DNA of 64,000 nt from NCBI GenBank assembly GCA_039183535.1, contig JBCDBO010000002.1:62001-126000 (forward strand), given 5' to 3'. This DNA comes from JBCAXA01 sp039183535. GTDB lineage: Bacteria > Pseudomonadota > Gammaproteobacteria > Steroidobacterales > Woeseiaceae. The notes under the pieces are model-generated. The model had not been told where the DNA came from, did not search any database, and saw only the letters and a program-made list of their open reading frames with translations. Below, piece after piece: positions 18,880-27,662 of this stretch (its first letter is position 1; each line of letters begins with the position of its first letter). The position numbers and the translations under genes were made by a program.

Positions 18880-18908
18880 TGTCATTTTTATACGATTTGT
18901 CATTTTTA
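18880..18908. promoter_or_regulatory. Direct repeats in the RND/tetR divergent promoter region
   Basis: TGTCATTTTTA occurs twice, at 18880-18890 and 18898-18908, an 18-bp period. A GTATAC palindrome precedes them at 18872-18877. The repeats lie in the AT-rich 160-bp gap between the efflux operon (start 18758) and tetR (start 18919), ending 10 bp before the tetR ATG. They are good candidates for a TetR-family operator or an overlapping pair of promoters. Confidence 0.5.
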
Positions 18909-18918
18909 GATCGCCACA

Positions 18919-19569
18919 ATGCCGACCAACCTTCACATCGAAACACGTCGCTTCGCAGACGCGGCAATCGACCAACCCAAACGGAACCGTACCCGAGCAG
19001 CTCTCATCGACAGTGCGATTGCAGTCGTCGCCGAAAAAGGCATTGATGCGGCAACCGTACAAGATATGGTTCGTCGCTCTAGGCTTGCTCACGGCACTTT
19101 CTACAACCACTTCGATGACCGCGAACACATCTTGATAGAAGCGTCGATTGCGATACTCGATTACTTTGAACGAATCATGATCCACCAAGCTGGTCATGAA
19201 GCTGCGGGTTGCCGGCGCATGCTAATCGCCCTTTACACATTGATGACTCACGCCAGTGCAAACCTGGCATTCGGCCATCTTATTGGCGATACGATCGGGC
19301 GGTACGCGGACGTCACCGACCGCATTCGGCCCCCGCTAAGAGCGGATCTCAGGGCAGCGCGCCGGGCGGGTGATGTCACCGTTCGGCTGACCGTGATGGT
19401 TGAAGAGCAGATTGCTGCTCTTGTTGGCCTGGCGATCAAACAGCAATTGGCGGGTAGGCCGAGGCTAGCCACCAGTCGAGCAACGTGTGAGGCGATCTTA
19501 CGTCTGCTTGGCCAGTCACCCGAGAAGGCGGCGTCCATCGTACGCGACGTGCTAAGCCGAAAGAACTAG
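18919..19569 (+). CDS. TetR-family transcriptional regulator
   Basis: 216 residues, ATG start. The N-terminal three-helix domain (ALIDSAIAVVAEKGIDAATVQDMVRRS, then GTFYNHFDDREHIL) is the TetR DNA-binding unit; the C-terminal all-helical domain would bind a ligand. By position it probably represses the divergent RND efflux operon and itself, being released by a pump substrate. It could alternatively regulate the ion channel and pqi genes downstream. An 18-residue extension precedes the usual TetR start. Confidence 0.88.
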   Translation: MPTNLHIETRRFADAAIDQPKRNRTRAALIDSAIAVVAEKGIDAATVQDMVRRSRLAHGTFYNHFDDREHILIEASIAILDYFERIMIHQAGHEAAGCRRMLIALYTLMTHASANLAFGHLIGDTIGRYADVTDRIRPPLRADLRAARRAGDVTVRLTVMVEEQIAALVGLAIKQQLAGRPRLATSRATCEAILRLLGQSPEKAASIVRDVLSRKN

Positions 19570-19632
19570 GCGACCCGCAGTGGTCGATCGTTCGGTAATA
19601 CACCAAACAGATAATCATAAGAGCCATCCAGA

Positions 19633-20295
19633 TTGCCGAATCACGACAACAAGTATTGGGGTTTGCTCGCGAGTCTGATGGCAATGCTGATTCTTGCACC
19701 GGCGCTTGAGCATCGTACCGATGCCAGTATTGTGGTCGGCGTCGTTTTCAGTCTTTTGTTGATTTTCGCGGTTCGGACGGTCAGTCATGCGCCGCGTACA
19801 ACGCTCGTCGCTACCGTGCTAGGTATGGCCTTGTTTACCAGCAATATCGTGGACTCATGGGCGCTCAGTAGCAGCACGACGAAACTCTCAACGATGGGGC
19901 TTGGCTGCCTGTTTTTTGCTTACATTGCCGGTGTGATTTTTCGCGATACGTTTTACTCGCGCCGAGTTACCCTGGATACCGTTCTTGGCGCTATCTGTGT
20001 CTACTTGATAGTCGGTCTCTTCTGGGGGTTTGCGTATGGCTTGCTCGATATCATCAACCCCACGGCGTTCCCGTCGATTCAAGCCGACGGCCACCTATTG
20101 AACCGGTTCGTGTACTTTAGCTTTGTCACACTAACTACGCTTGGCTTTGGCGATATTGTTCCTACCTCCGCAGCAGCCCGTGGGCTGGTCATCCTAGAAG
20201 CAATCGTCGGCCAAATCTATTTGACGGTGCTGGTCGGCCGTTTGATTGGCTTACACTTGTCCCATGAACAAACGGCTGAGTCATCGCGTGACTGA
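19633..20295 (+). CDS. Potassium-channel-like membrane protein (Ion_trans_2)
   Basis: 220 residues from a TTG start; an ATG at 19678 is a weaker option because it cuts the first helix. Five or six hydrophobic segments are visible. The pore signature TLTTLGFGDIVPTS (about 170-185) is the potassium-channel selectivity filter with GFG, followed by a last helix LVILEAIVGQIYLTVLVGRLIG. It probably passes K+ or related cations across the inner membrane. No RCK or cyclic-nucleotide domain follows. Its 3' end overlaps the first pqiA gene by 32 bp, so it appears to be the first gene of that operon. Confidence 0.8.
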   Translation: MPNHDNKYWGLLASLMAMLILAPALEHRTDASIVVGVVFSLLLIFAVRTVSHAPRTTLVATVLGMALFTSNIVDSWALSSSTTKLSTMGLGCLFFAYIAGVIFRDTFYSRRVTLDTVLGAICVYLIVGLFWGFAYGLLDIINPTAFPSIQADGHLLNRFVYFSFVTLTTLGFGDIVPTSAAARGLVILEAIVGQIYLTVLVGRLIGLHLSHEQTAESSRD

Positions 20296-20926
20296 GCGTT
20301 CCGAGAAGCTGCGCGCGTTAAATGAGCGCTATGTTGCCTGTCGATCGTGCGACGCATTGTGGCTACGGCCAACACTTGAGGCCGGGCAACGAGCTAGGTG
20401 CCCGCGCTGTCACGACGTGGTCGTTACTAACAAGACGCGAGGTATCGAGCGTACAACAGCGCTAATGCTGGCGAGTTTGTTTGTTTACGTGGTTGCAATT
20501 GCCTTTCCGTTCATGCGCATGGAACGGGCCGGACTCAGTAACGAGATATCGGTCATCGATGCGGTCGCCGTCCTATGGCAGAACGGTATGGCTGTTTTGG
20601 CTGTCGTTACAGCCTTGCTTATCCTGTTATTCCCAGTGACGCGGGTCGTGATGATATTGCTGCTGCACGCCGCTCTAAACCGGAACTTCGGTTACCGACG
20701 GCAGCAGGCGGTCTTGCTTAGAGTCGGGCAAACCGTCGAGCCCTGGGCCATGGCTGATATCTTCATGATTGGCGTGATTGTCTCGTTGGTAAAAGTCGGC
20801 AGTCTCGCTCGAATTGAGGTCGGCCCGGCCTTCTGGGCAATGTCCGCGTTAATCGTATTCATGGCCATGGGCTCATCGGCGACGTGTCGAGACACCGTAT
20901 GGGACGCGTTACGCCGGCAGCTATGA
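20264..20926 (+). CDS. pqiA1: PqiA-like membrane protein, first half
   Basis: 220 residues from ATG 20264 (a TTG at 20246 is also in frame). A zinc-ribbon-like CRSCDALW ... CPRCHD (two CxxC) at about 25-50 precedes about four membrane helices. This corresponds to one half of PqiA/YebS, which in E. coli is a single protein of about 420 residues. PqiA is the inner-membrane partner of the MCE protein PqiB in lipid transfer between membranes. Its stop overlaps the second PqiA-like gene by 4 bp. Confidence 0.85.
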   Translation: MNKRLSHRVTERSEKLRALNERYVACRSCDALWLRPTLEAGQRARCPRCHDVVVTNKTRGIERTTALMLASLFVYVVAIAFPFMRMERAGLSNEISVIDAVAVLWQNGMAVLAVVTALLILLFPVTRVVMILLLHAALNRNFGYRRQQAVLLRVGQTVEPWAMADIFMIGVIVSLVKVGSLARIEVGPAFWAMSALIVFMAMGSSATCRDTVWDALRRQL

Positions 20927-21546
20927 GAACGGCCACTGACGCTGGGTTTATCGTGTGTCGCAGCTGCGGCACGTTGTCGGATCGAGCGGACACCGCGTGT
21001 ACCGTCTGCGGTGCAACGGTTAGGAGTCTCAGTCGCGACGGACTGCAAGCCGTTTGGGCGTATTGGTTAGCGGGTGTATTGGCGTACATCCCTGGCAACG
21101 TGCTGCCGATCATGGTCACTCAGTCGTTATCAGGCGTTACCGAGTCCACGATCATGGGTGGTGTTATCACCTTACTTCACCATGGCAGTTATGGCATTGC
21201 AGCTGTAATTTTCATTGCCAGCATTGGCGTGCCAGTCGCTAAATTCATCGTTATCGCCTGGTTAGCCCTGTCGATTCAACACGGTTGGTCGATTGACCCT
21301 CATCGGCAGCATCGCGCCCATCAGGCGATCGAGCTTATCGGCCGCTGGTCTATGATTGACGTCTTTGTCGTTGCTGCTTTGGCGGCGCTGATTCAAATTG
21401 GCGGCCTAATGTCGATTACCCCAGGGGTCGGGGTCAACGCGTTTGCGATGTCGGTCGTGTTAACGATGTTCTCGGCCATGAGTTTGGATGCGCGACTGAT
21501 TTGGATGCCTACCGACGACCACACCAGGACCAGTAATGACCCGTGA
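20923..21546 (+). CDS. pqiA2: PqiA-like membrane protein, second half
   Basis: 207 residues from ATG 20923, which overlaps the previous stop (ATGA); an ATG at 20884 is in frame but lies inside the upstream gene. It again has two CxxC pairs (CRSCGTLSDRADTACTVCGA) and four membrane helices, with GRWSMIDVFVVAALAALIQIG matching the conserved GRWSMxDVF block of PqiA. It pairs with the preceding gene to replace one full-length PqiA. The last 11 bp overlap pqiB. Confidence 0.87.
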   Translation: MRTATDAGFIVCRSCGTLSDRADTACTVCGATVRSLSRDGLQAVWAYWLAGVLAYIPGNVLPIMVTQSLSGVTESTIMGGVITLLHHGSYGIAAVIFIASIGVPVAKFIVIAWLALSIQHGWSIDPHRQHRAHQAIELIGRWSMIDVFVVAALAALIQIGGLMSITPGVGVNAFAMSVVLTMFSAMSLDARLIWMPTDDHTRTSNDP

Positions 21547-23200
21547 CAGCGCTGACCAATTAACGGTCGAGACACCACCGGTGCGACGATTGTCGCGTGT
21601 TTGGATTGTTCCGATTATTGCGTTAGTGATCGGCGCCGGTGTGATTGTCCAGTCAATTCTCGAGCGCGGTCCGCTGGTCGAAATACGATTCCAAAAAGGC
21701 CAGGGGATTAGCGCGGGTAAGACCGAAGTCCGGCATAACGATGTTGTTGTCGGCATGGTCGAGGAACTGGCGCTGGCCGACGATCTCGAGAGCGTTATCG
21801 TACGCGCAAGAATGGAACCCTTCATGCGTCCATACCTTGGCGATACCACGGAGTTCTGGGTGGTTAGCGCCAATATCTCGGGAACAAGTTTTACGGGGCT
21901 TAGCACGCTGTTATCCGGTGCTTACATCGAGGTCGATTGGGAGCGCCCTCCGGAGCGACGCCTTCGTTCGTTTGACGGTTTCGAAGATCCACCCATGACA
22001 CCACCCGGGGTTGCCGGTCGCCATTTTCAGTTGCGCAGCGAGCAGGCGGGATCCATCGGTATTGGGTCACCGGTCTTCTATCGCCGTATCCGGGTCGGTC
22101 AAATCGAAGGGCAGCAACTCTCAGAAAACTATGGCTACGTCATTTATGACGCGTTCGTCGAAGCCCCTTACGATCAATTGCTAGGACCAGCCACGCATTT
22201 CTGGGATGTGTCTGGCGTCGATGTTTTAGCCGGCACGGACGGTATCGGTGTGTCGTTTCATTCGATTGAATCATTGCTGGCAGGTGGCGTTGAATTCGGC
22301 GACATTGGTAAAACCGTAGGCACCGCTGCATTGGCAGAAGACGTTCAGTTCATCATCTACGACAACCGCGATGCCGCCGTCGAAAGTCAGTATTTTGCCC
22401 CTGAAGGAAGTGGTTTTTATTTCATGGCCGTCTTTGACGACTCGATCCGTGGACTTGAGATCGGTGCTCCGATTGAATGGCAAGGAATACGCATAGGTAA
22501 CGTGCGCGATATTGTGCTGGATCTGGGCGACGTCACGAAAGACGAACGGCTGGTGTATGCGGTATTGGAGCTTCAACCCGGTCGCATTGGTTTGGAGGAT
22601 GTCTCGGAAGCGGATCTGCGTGTCAGCATGACGCGATGGGTGCGCTCGGGTATGCGCGTCCAGCTTGCATCGGGAAACATCCTAACGGGTAAGAAGCTGA
22701 TCCGTTTCGTCGATGGCGTTGCGCCGCTCAACAACGCTATGGCGGTGAATTTCGATGCGTTACCGTTTCCAGAGTTACCTACATCGGCATCGAACTTAGG
22801 CGCAGTAACCCAAAACGTTGAGCAGATTGTCGCAAATGTCGCTGAGTTGCCCTTAGACCAATTAGTGAATGCCGTTATTCGGCTCCTAAACGATGCCGAT
22901 GTATTACTTGCCAACCCAGATTCGAGAAATCTGCCGGCTGCACTGAATGCTGCACTGACCGCCATTGGTGGGGCGGCCGATAACGTTAATGCAGCGACTC
23001 GCGATCTGCCGCAACTCATCGTCGCGCTAAATGAGATCGCGACAGCCGGTGAGGCAACGTTGGCCGGTTTATCACCGGACTCGGCACTGTACATTGATCT
23101 TTCGAACGCGGTGCGTGAACTTCGTGACGCGACACGTTCATTGGCCGCGTTGGCCGCACGACTCGAAGAAAAACCGAACGCATTACTTTTGGGGCGCTAA
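21536..23200 (+). CDS. pqiB: MCE-family intermembrane transport protein PqiB
   Basis: 554 residues, ATG start. One N-terminal membrane anchor (about 24-43) is followed by three MCE/MlaD domains (about 45-140, 155-255, 280-395) and a helical C-terminal region with coiled-coil character (about 420-550). In E. coli PqiB forms stacked hexameric MCE rings and a needle spanning the periplasm for lipid traffic. Three MCE units is the PqiB number. Start and stop overlap its neighbours (stop/start TAATG with pqiC), so the operon is tight. Confidence 0.93.
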   Translation: MTRDSADQLTVETPPVRRLSRVWIVPIIALVIGAGVIVQSILERGPLVEIRFQKGQGISAGKTEVRHNDVVVGMVEELALADDLESVIVRARMEPFMRPYLGDTTEFWVVSANISGTSFTGLSTLLSGAYIEVDWERPPERRLRSFDGFEDPPMTPPGVAGRHFQLRSEQAGSIGIGSPVFYRRIRVGQIEGQQLSENYGYVIYDAFVEAPYDQLLGPATHFWDVSGVDVLAGTDGIGVSFHSIESLLAGGVEFGDIGKTVGTAALAEDVQFIIYDNRDAAVESQYFAPEGSGFYFMAVFDDSIRGLEIGAPIEWQGIRIGNVRDIVLDLGDVTKDERLVYAVLELQPGRIGLEDVSEADLRVSMTRWVRSGMRVQLASGNILTGKKLIRFVDGVAPLNNAMAVNFDALPFPELPTSASNLGAVTQNVEQIVANVAELPLDQLVNAVIRLLNDADVLLANPDSRNLPAALNAALTAIGGAADNVNAATRDLPQLIVALNEIATAGEATLAGLSPDSALYIDLSNAVRELRDATRSLAALAARLEEKPNALLLGR

Positions 23201-23790
23201 TGAACACGATTGCAAGAGGGCTTGGGTTGCTACTAACGCTCGGCATCGCCGCCTGTGCAACAGCGCCGCCACCCACGCTTTACAAGTTACCGCTACCAAG
23301 TCCTGTCGACAGCAGCGATGATCGCGCATTGACGATTGCAATTGCTGACGTTGAATTGCCGGCCTACGCACGATCGAATCTCATCGCTAGCATCGATGCC
23401 GATTATCGAATTGATCTTGACGATAACCACCGCTGGGCATCACCGCCCGCCGAGGCCATAACACGAACACTGGCCGCCCATCTTGAGCGTCAACTTGATG
23501 CCGACGTACTTGTGCGACCTTACCCGCGCACGTTTCAGCCGCAGCTCACCGTCACCGTACAATTCGACGAATTCGTTCGGTCCGCCGACGGCGCTGCACT
23601 GATGCGAGGTCGTGCGGTACTAGATATAGCGGGTAGCCGGGGCATCGAAATCGTTCGTTTCTCGATTCGTCAATCGGCCTCGGCTACTCGCATTTACAGC
23701 GCCTACATGACTGGCGTCAGTAAAGGCCTTATGCAACTAGCAGAGCGGATCGATACGGCGATCAGCGCTAGCCTGCCCGTAAGACCCTAA
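23200..23790 (+). CDS. pqiC: PqiC-like outer-membrane lipoprotein (ABC-type auxiliary)
   Basis: 196 residues with a lipobox (GIAACATAP, Cys at about 20) and the start of the mature domain TLYKLPLP, typical of PqiC/YmbA (DUF330). It would be the outer-membrane anchor for the PqiB needle. Its start overlaps the pqiB stop by one base (TAATG). Its last 23 bp overlap the end of the convergent ybbP gene on the other strand. Confidence 0.88.
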   Translation: MNTIARGLGLLLTLGIAACATAPPPTLYKLPLPSPVDSSDDRALTIAIADVELPAYARSNLIASIDADYRIDLDDNHRWASPPAEAITRTLAAHLERQLDADVLVRPYPRTFQPQLTVTVQFDEFVRSADGAALMRGRAVLDIAGSRGIEIVRFSIRQSASATRIYSAYMTGVSKGLMQLAERIDTAISASLPVRP

Positions 23791-26260
23791 CCGGCGGTGT
23801 TGTGACGGCGCTACGAGCCGCGACGATACCCGATAGGCCAACAACCGCAGCACCACCCAAGAAGCCAGCGAGCCAGAGGCCTGGGTCGAAACCATAGCTC
23901 AACTGGAACAACTCACGAGCGGCAACCCAACCCAATGCGCTAGCACCGAGCGCCGCCAACAAGCCAGCAGCGAGACCGATCGCGAGAAACTCAGCAGCCA
24001 CGCCTGCGAATACCGTTCCTGATCGGGCTCCGAATGTTCGCAGCAAGGCACTTTCGTACCGTCGTTCGTTTAAGGTTGTTTGCACAGCTGCAAATAAGAC
24101 GACCAAGCCGGCACCAAGCGTGAACAAGAATACGGCTTGTACCGCCAACGAGGCCCGATCGATGATGCCGCGGACCTGCTCGATGATCGCCCCCGTATCA
24201 ATTACCGACACACTCGGGTGTTGGCGTGCCAAATCCAGCATCGCGTTGCGTTTAGCGTCGTCAACGCGAAGAGCCGTGATATAGGTCCGCGGAAACGGAT
24301 CGAGGGCACCGCCTGACAGAACCATGAAAAAGTTCGGCTCGAACGAATCCCATTGAATGCGCCGGTAGTTGCTAATCGTCGCGTCGATCTCAACCCCAGC
24401 GATCATGAACGTCAGCGTATCGCCGAGGCTGAGGCCCAACTGTACCGCGATGTCCTCATCGACGGACACGAGCACCGCATCGCCAGCGTAGTCCTCACCC
24501 CACCACTCGCCAGCGGTAATCGCATTCGTGGCCGATAAGGTATTCGTGTAGGTGAGATTGGCCTCTCGGCTGGCGAAGCCACGCGCCTCGGCATCACGAA
24601 ATGAGCGCTCGCGCACGTCCTCGCCGTTGATCCGAATCATCCGGGCCCGAACGAGCGGAGTCAGGCCACGCGCATCGATACCGGCATCGGTCAGGATCGT
24701 ACGAACGCTATCGACTTCCTCCGGCTGAATATTGATGACGAACCGGTTTGGGACATCTTCACCTAGCGTCGCGCGCCAGCTCGACAGAAGATCGGTGCGA
24801 ACAAAGGTCAGAAACAGAAGCACCATCAAGCCAAGACCAAACGCCACGACTTGAACAGCGCTGAGTGAACCACGCCGTGCAACGTTAGCGAGTCCGTATC
24901 GCCACGAAACACCGACCGTTGAACGCAACGACCCTAACGCACCGGTTAACAAGCGACCGCCGACGTAAAGGACGATCCCAGCGAGTGCGCTGCCGCCGAG
25001 AATAATGGCCACCAGGGCCAGATCGCGAACCGACCAGTAGACCAAAGCGCCCAATGCGGCGAGCGCTGAGCCATACGTGGCGAGCGCTGTGGGCGGCGCA
25101 GGGACGAGGTCATGCCGAAGCACTCGGAGTGGCGGTGTGCTCTTCAGGGTCAGCAAGCAAGGCAGTGCGAAGCCGATAAGGAGAACGGTCGCTGTACCGA
25201 CGCCAAGGACGATCGGAAACAGCGACGGCGATGGTAGGTCGGCCCGCAACAAGTCACCCAGCAGATTGACCAGAACACGCTCGCTAACGAATCCCAGTGC
25301 GCTGCCAATCACACTGGCGATCGCCGCAATCAGCAGAAGCTGGATGATGCTGACGTTTAGAACGAAGCTCTGTGAGGCGCCAAGGCTTTTCATTAGGGCC
25401 GCCGTATCGAGTCGGCGTTCAGCGTAGCGACGCGCCGCCATTGCGACCGCAACGGCAGCCAGTACCAGGCTCACGAGCGACGCCAAGGCCAGAAAACGGC
25501 TGGCCCGATCGATCGCGTCCGTCAGACTGCCACTGGCCTCGCCGCGCGTTTGCACACGAATCGACGCAGCGAGTTCGCCGTCCAAGCGCTCGGCGAAGCT
25601 ATCGACAGCCGCTCGCTCGCCGGCGAACAGCTGTGCGTAACTGACGCGGCTGCCTTCGCGGACGAGTCCGGTCGCTTCGAGGCCATCGAGATTCATTAGG
25701 ACGGTCGGTGCGAAACTCGTAAAACCGGTCGATTGATCGGGTCGATACGCGAGCAACCGCGTGACGCGCAGCTGCCGTTCACCGACATCGAGGACCGCTC
25801 CAACGTCAGCGCCCAGGCGCGCTAGCGCCGCACGCTCAGCCCAAACCTCGCCGGGGGGTGGAATGTCGCGGATCTTCACGCCATCGCCGAACAGACTGTC
25901 GGCTGTCTCGAGCTGACCTCGCAGCGGATAACCCGGTGTCACCGCCTGCAAACGAACCAGGGTCGACTCATCACCAGCGTAGACAACCGTTACGAACGAG
26001 ACCGACTCAGCGGTGGCCAGTCCGGTCGCCTCAGCACGTTCGAGCCAGGCCGGATCAAGCGGCTCCGCTGCGCGGACACGAATATCACCGGCGAGCACTT
26101 CACTCGCCTGCAAGCGCACGGCTTGCGCGACCCGGTCGGTCAAAAATCCGATCGCCGTAACCGACGCGACGGCAATACTGAGTGCGGCGAGTAAGACCAA
26201 GACCTCGCCGCCGCGGATCTCGCGCAGCAGCGATCGCCAGGCGAACAGCAGTGTTTTCAT
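23768..26260 (-). CDS. ybbP: ABC transporter permease, YbbP family (FtsX-like)
   Basis: 830 residues. One N-terminal membrane helix (FAWRSLLREIRGGEVLVLLAALSIAVASV) precedes a large periplasmic domain, an FtsX core, central helices, a second periplasmic domain and a final FtsX core, giving roughly ten helices. YbbA-YbbP belongs to the mechanotransmission/lipoprotein-release type (MacB/LolCDE-like) rather than to importers. Substrate unknown. Its start overlaps the ybbA stop by 4 bp. As in E. coli, ybbA-ybbP lies back to back with tesA. Confidence 0.9.
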   Translation of the reverse strand: MKTLLFAWRSLLREIRGGEVLVLLAALSIAVASVTAIGFLTDRVAQAVRLQASEVLAGDIRVRAAEPLDPAWLERAEATGLATAESVSFVTVVYAGDESTLVRLQAVTPGYPLRGQLETADSLFGDGVKIRDIPPPGEVWAERAALARLGADVGAVLDVGERQLRVTRLLAYRPDQSTGFTSFAPTVLMNLDGLEATGLVREGSRVSYAQLFAGERAAVDSFAERLDGELAASIRVQTRGEASGSLTDAIDRASRFLALASLVSLVLAAVAVAMAARRYAERRLDTAALMKSLGASQSFVLNVSIIQLLLIAAIASVIGSALGFVSERVLVNLLGDLLRADLPSPSLFPIVLGVGTATVLLIGFALPCLLTLKSTPPLRVLRHDLVPAPPTALATYGSALAALGALVYWSVRDLALVAIILGGSALAGIVLYVGGRLLTGALGSLRSTVGVSWRYGLANVARRGSLSAVQVVAFGLGLMVLLFLTFVRTDLLSSWRATLGEDVPNRFVINIQPEEVDSVRTILTDAGIDARGLTPLVRARMIRINGEDVRERSFRDAEARGFASREANLTYTNTLSATNAITAGEWWGEDYAGDAVLVSVDEDIAVQLGLSLGDTLTFMIAGVEIDATISNYRRIQWDSFEPNFFMVLSGGALDPFPRTYITALRVDDAKRNAMLDLARQHPSVSVIDTGAIIEQVRGIIDRASLAVQAVFLFTLGAGLVVLFAAVQTTLNERRYESALLRTFGARSGTVFAGVAAEFLAIGLAAGLLAALGASALGWVAARELFQLSYGFDPGLWLAGFLGGAAVVGLSGIVAARSAVTTPPVRVLRAG

Positions 26261-26943
26261 GCGGCCGCCTGCAAGCGGCCCGCATCGATCACCAATCGCT
26301 CGTCACAGCGCGCGGCCAGCGACTCATCGTGCGTGACCAAGACCAGCGTCGTGCCGGCATCCGCGTTCATACTGAACATAAGATCGATGACCCGCTCGCC
26401 AGTCGCTTTGTCGAGATTGCCGGTCGGCTCGTCCGCAAACAACAGGCTTGGCTGGCTGGCATAGGCTCGGGCGAGCGCGATACGTTGCTTCTCGCCGCCG
26501 GATAGTTGGTTCGGATAGTGACCGGCTCGTTCCGCCAAGCCGACTTCTGACAGGATCTTGCGACTGCGCTGTGGCGCATCAGCGTCACCGGCAAGCTCCA
26601 TCGGCAACATAATGTTCTCTACCGCCGTCAAAGACGGCACGAGGTGGAACGACTGAAACATAAAGCCGACCTTGCGCGCCCGCAGTGCGGCGCGACCGTC
26701 CTCGTCAAGCTCGTTGAGCGCCACACCATCGAGCGTAACACCGCCACTCGTTGGCGTGTCGAGTCCAGCGAGCAACGCGAGTAACGTCGACTTACCGGCC
26801 CCCGATGGCCCGATGATCGCAGCGGTTGAGCCAGCGGCGATATCGAAACTGACGCCATCGAGAATGGTCAGAGACCCTTCAGGGCTGCTAACCTTTTTAG
26901 TCAGTTGGCGAGCCGACAGCATAATCGAGGGTGCATCGGGCAT
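26257..26943 (-). CDS. ybbA: ABC transporter ATPase YbbA (LolD/MacB type)
   Basis: About 228 residues if it starts at the ATG at 26943; ATGs at 26985 and 26922 are also in frame. Motifs: Walker A GPSGAGKSTLL, Q-loop FMFQSFHL, signature LSGGEKQRIALARA, Walker B LLFADEPTGNLD and switch His in VTHD. This fits the LolD/MacB group that drives FtsX-type permeases, here YbbP with which it overlaps. The chosen start codon shares two base pairs with the tesA start on the other strand, so each gene's leader lies inside the other. Confidence 0.9.
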   Translation of the reverse strand: MPDAPSIMLSARQLTKKVSSPEGSLTILDGVSFDIAAGSTAAIIGPSGAGKSTLLALLAGLDTPTSGGVTLDGVALNELDEDGRAALRARKVGFMFQSFHLVPSLTAVENIMLPMELAGDADAPQRSRKILSEVGLAERAGHYPNQLSGGEKQRIALARAYASQPSLLFADEPTGNLDKATGERVIDLMFSMNADAGTTLVLVTHDESLAARCDERLVIDAGRLQAAA

Positions 26944-27592
26944 GCGAAAAACCGTCCTACAATTCGGGTTGTTACTGCTCATCATGGGGACGAACGTCGG
27001 CTATGCCAATGGTTCGGACACTCTTCTCGTCGTGGGCGACAGCCTCAGCGCCGCATATAACCTCGAAATCGGTGAAGGCTGGGTGAATCTGCTTGAGCAG
27101 AAACTGATCGCCGAGGGGCACGATTATACCGTCGTCAACGCGAGCATCTCCGGCGATACAACCGCCGGGGGCCGCGCCCGTCTACCGGCCGCGCTGGAGC
27201 GACATAAGCCGTCGATCGTTGTGATCGAACTAGGCGGTAACGATGGACTGCGCGGCATCCCGGTGCGGGTAATACGCGCGAATTTAGCAACGATGATCCA
27301 AGCGGCTCAGACGAGCGGCGCGGCCGTCGTACTGCTTGGGATCCGAATTCCTGAAAATTATGGGGCTCGCTACACAGCCGAGTTTTTCGCCACGTATGGC
27401 AAATTGGCGGCCGAATTCGAGCTGCCGCTGGTGGAGTTCTTCATGGACGGTGTGGCGCTCGATAGCTCGTTGATGCAAAGCGACGGCATTCATCCGAATG
27501 CAGCCGCCCAGCCGCGACTCCTCGATAATGCCTGGCCCGCCATCGCCGAGGCACTGAATCGCGCACCAACGGCCCCAACAGCGCTAAAATGA
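26942..27592 (+). CDS. tesA: Multifunctional lysophospholipase/acyl-CoA thioesterase TesA
   Basis: 216 residues from ATG 26942, with GAGGG about 10 nt upstream; a longer in-frame opening exists but would run through ybbA. A signal peptide (cut after about residue 22, GYA|NG) sends it to the periplasm. SGNH hydrolase blocks are all present: GDSLS (Ser34), GGNDG, and DGIHPN with the Asp/His. TesA cleaves thioesters, lysophospholipids and small esters. Followed 70 bp later by fadD, so it is in a fatty-acid setting. Confidence 0.94.
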   Translation: MRKTVLQFGLLLLIMGTNVGYANGSDTLLVVGDSLSAAYNLEIGEGWVNLLEQKLIAEGHDYTVVNASISGDTTAGGRARLPAALERHKPSIVVIELGGNDGLRGIPVRVIRANLATMIQAAQTSGAAVVLLGIRIPENYGARYTAEFFATYGKLAAEFELPLVEFFMDGVALDSSLMQSDGIHPNAAAQPRLLDNAWPAIAEALNRAPTAPTALK

Positions 27593-27662
27593 AGCGGGGC
27601 CGCGCTACCATCGCAGCGCGGAATAACAACGAATAATGAGCTAGCGCCGACTCGGGGGACGC

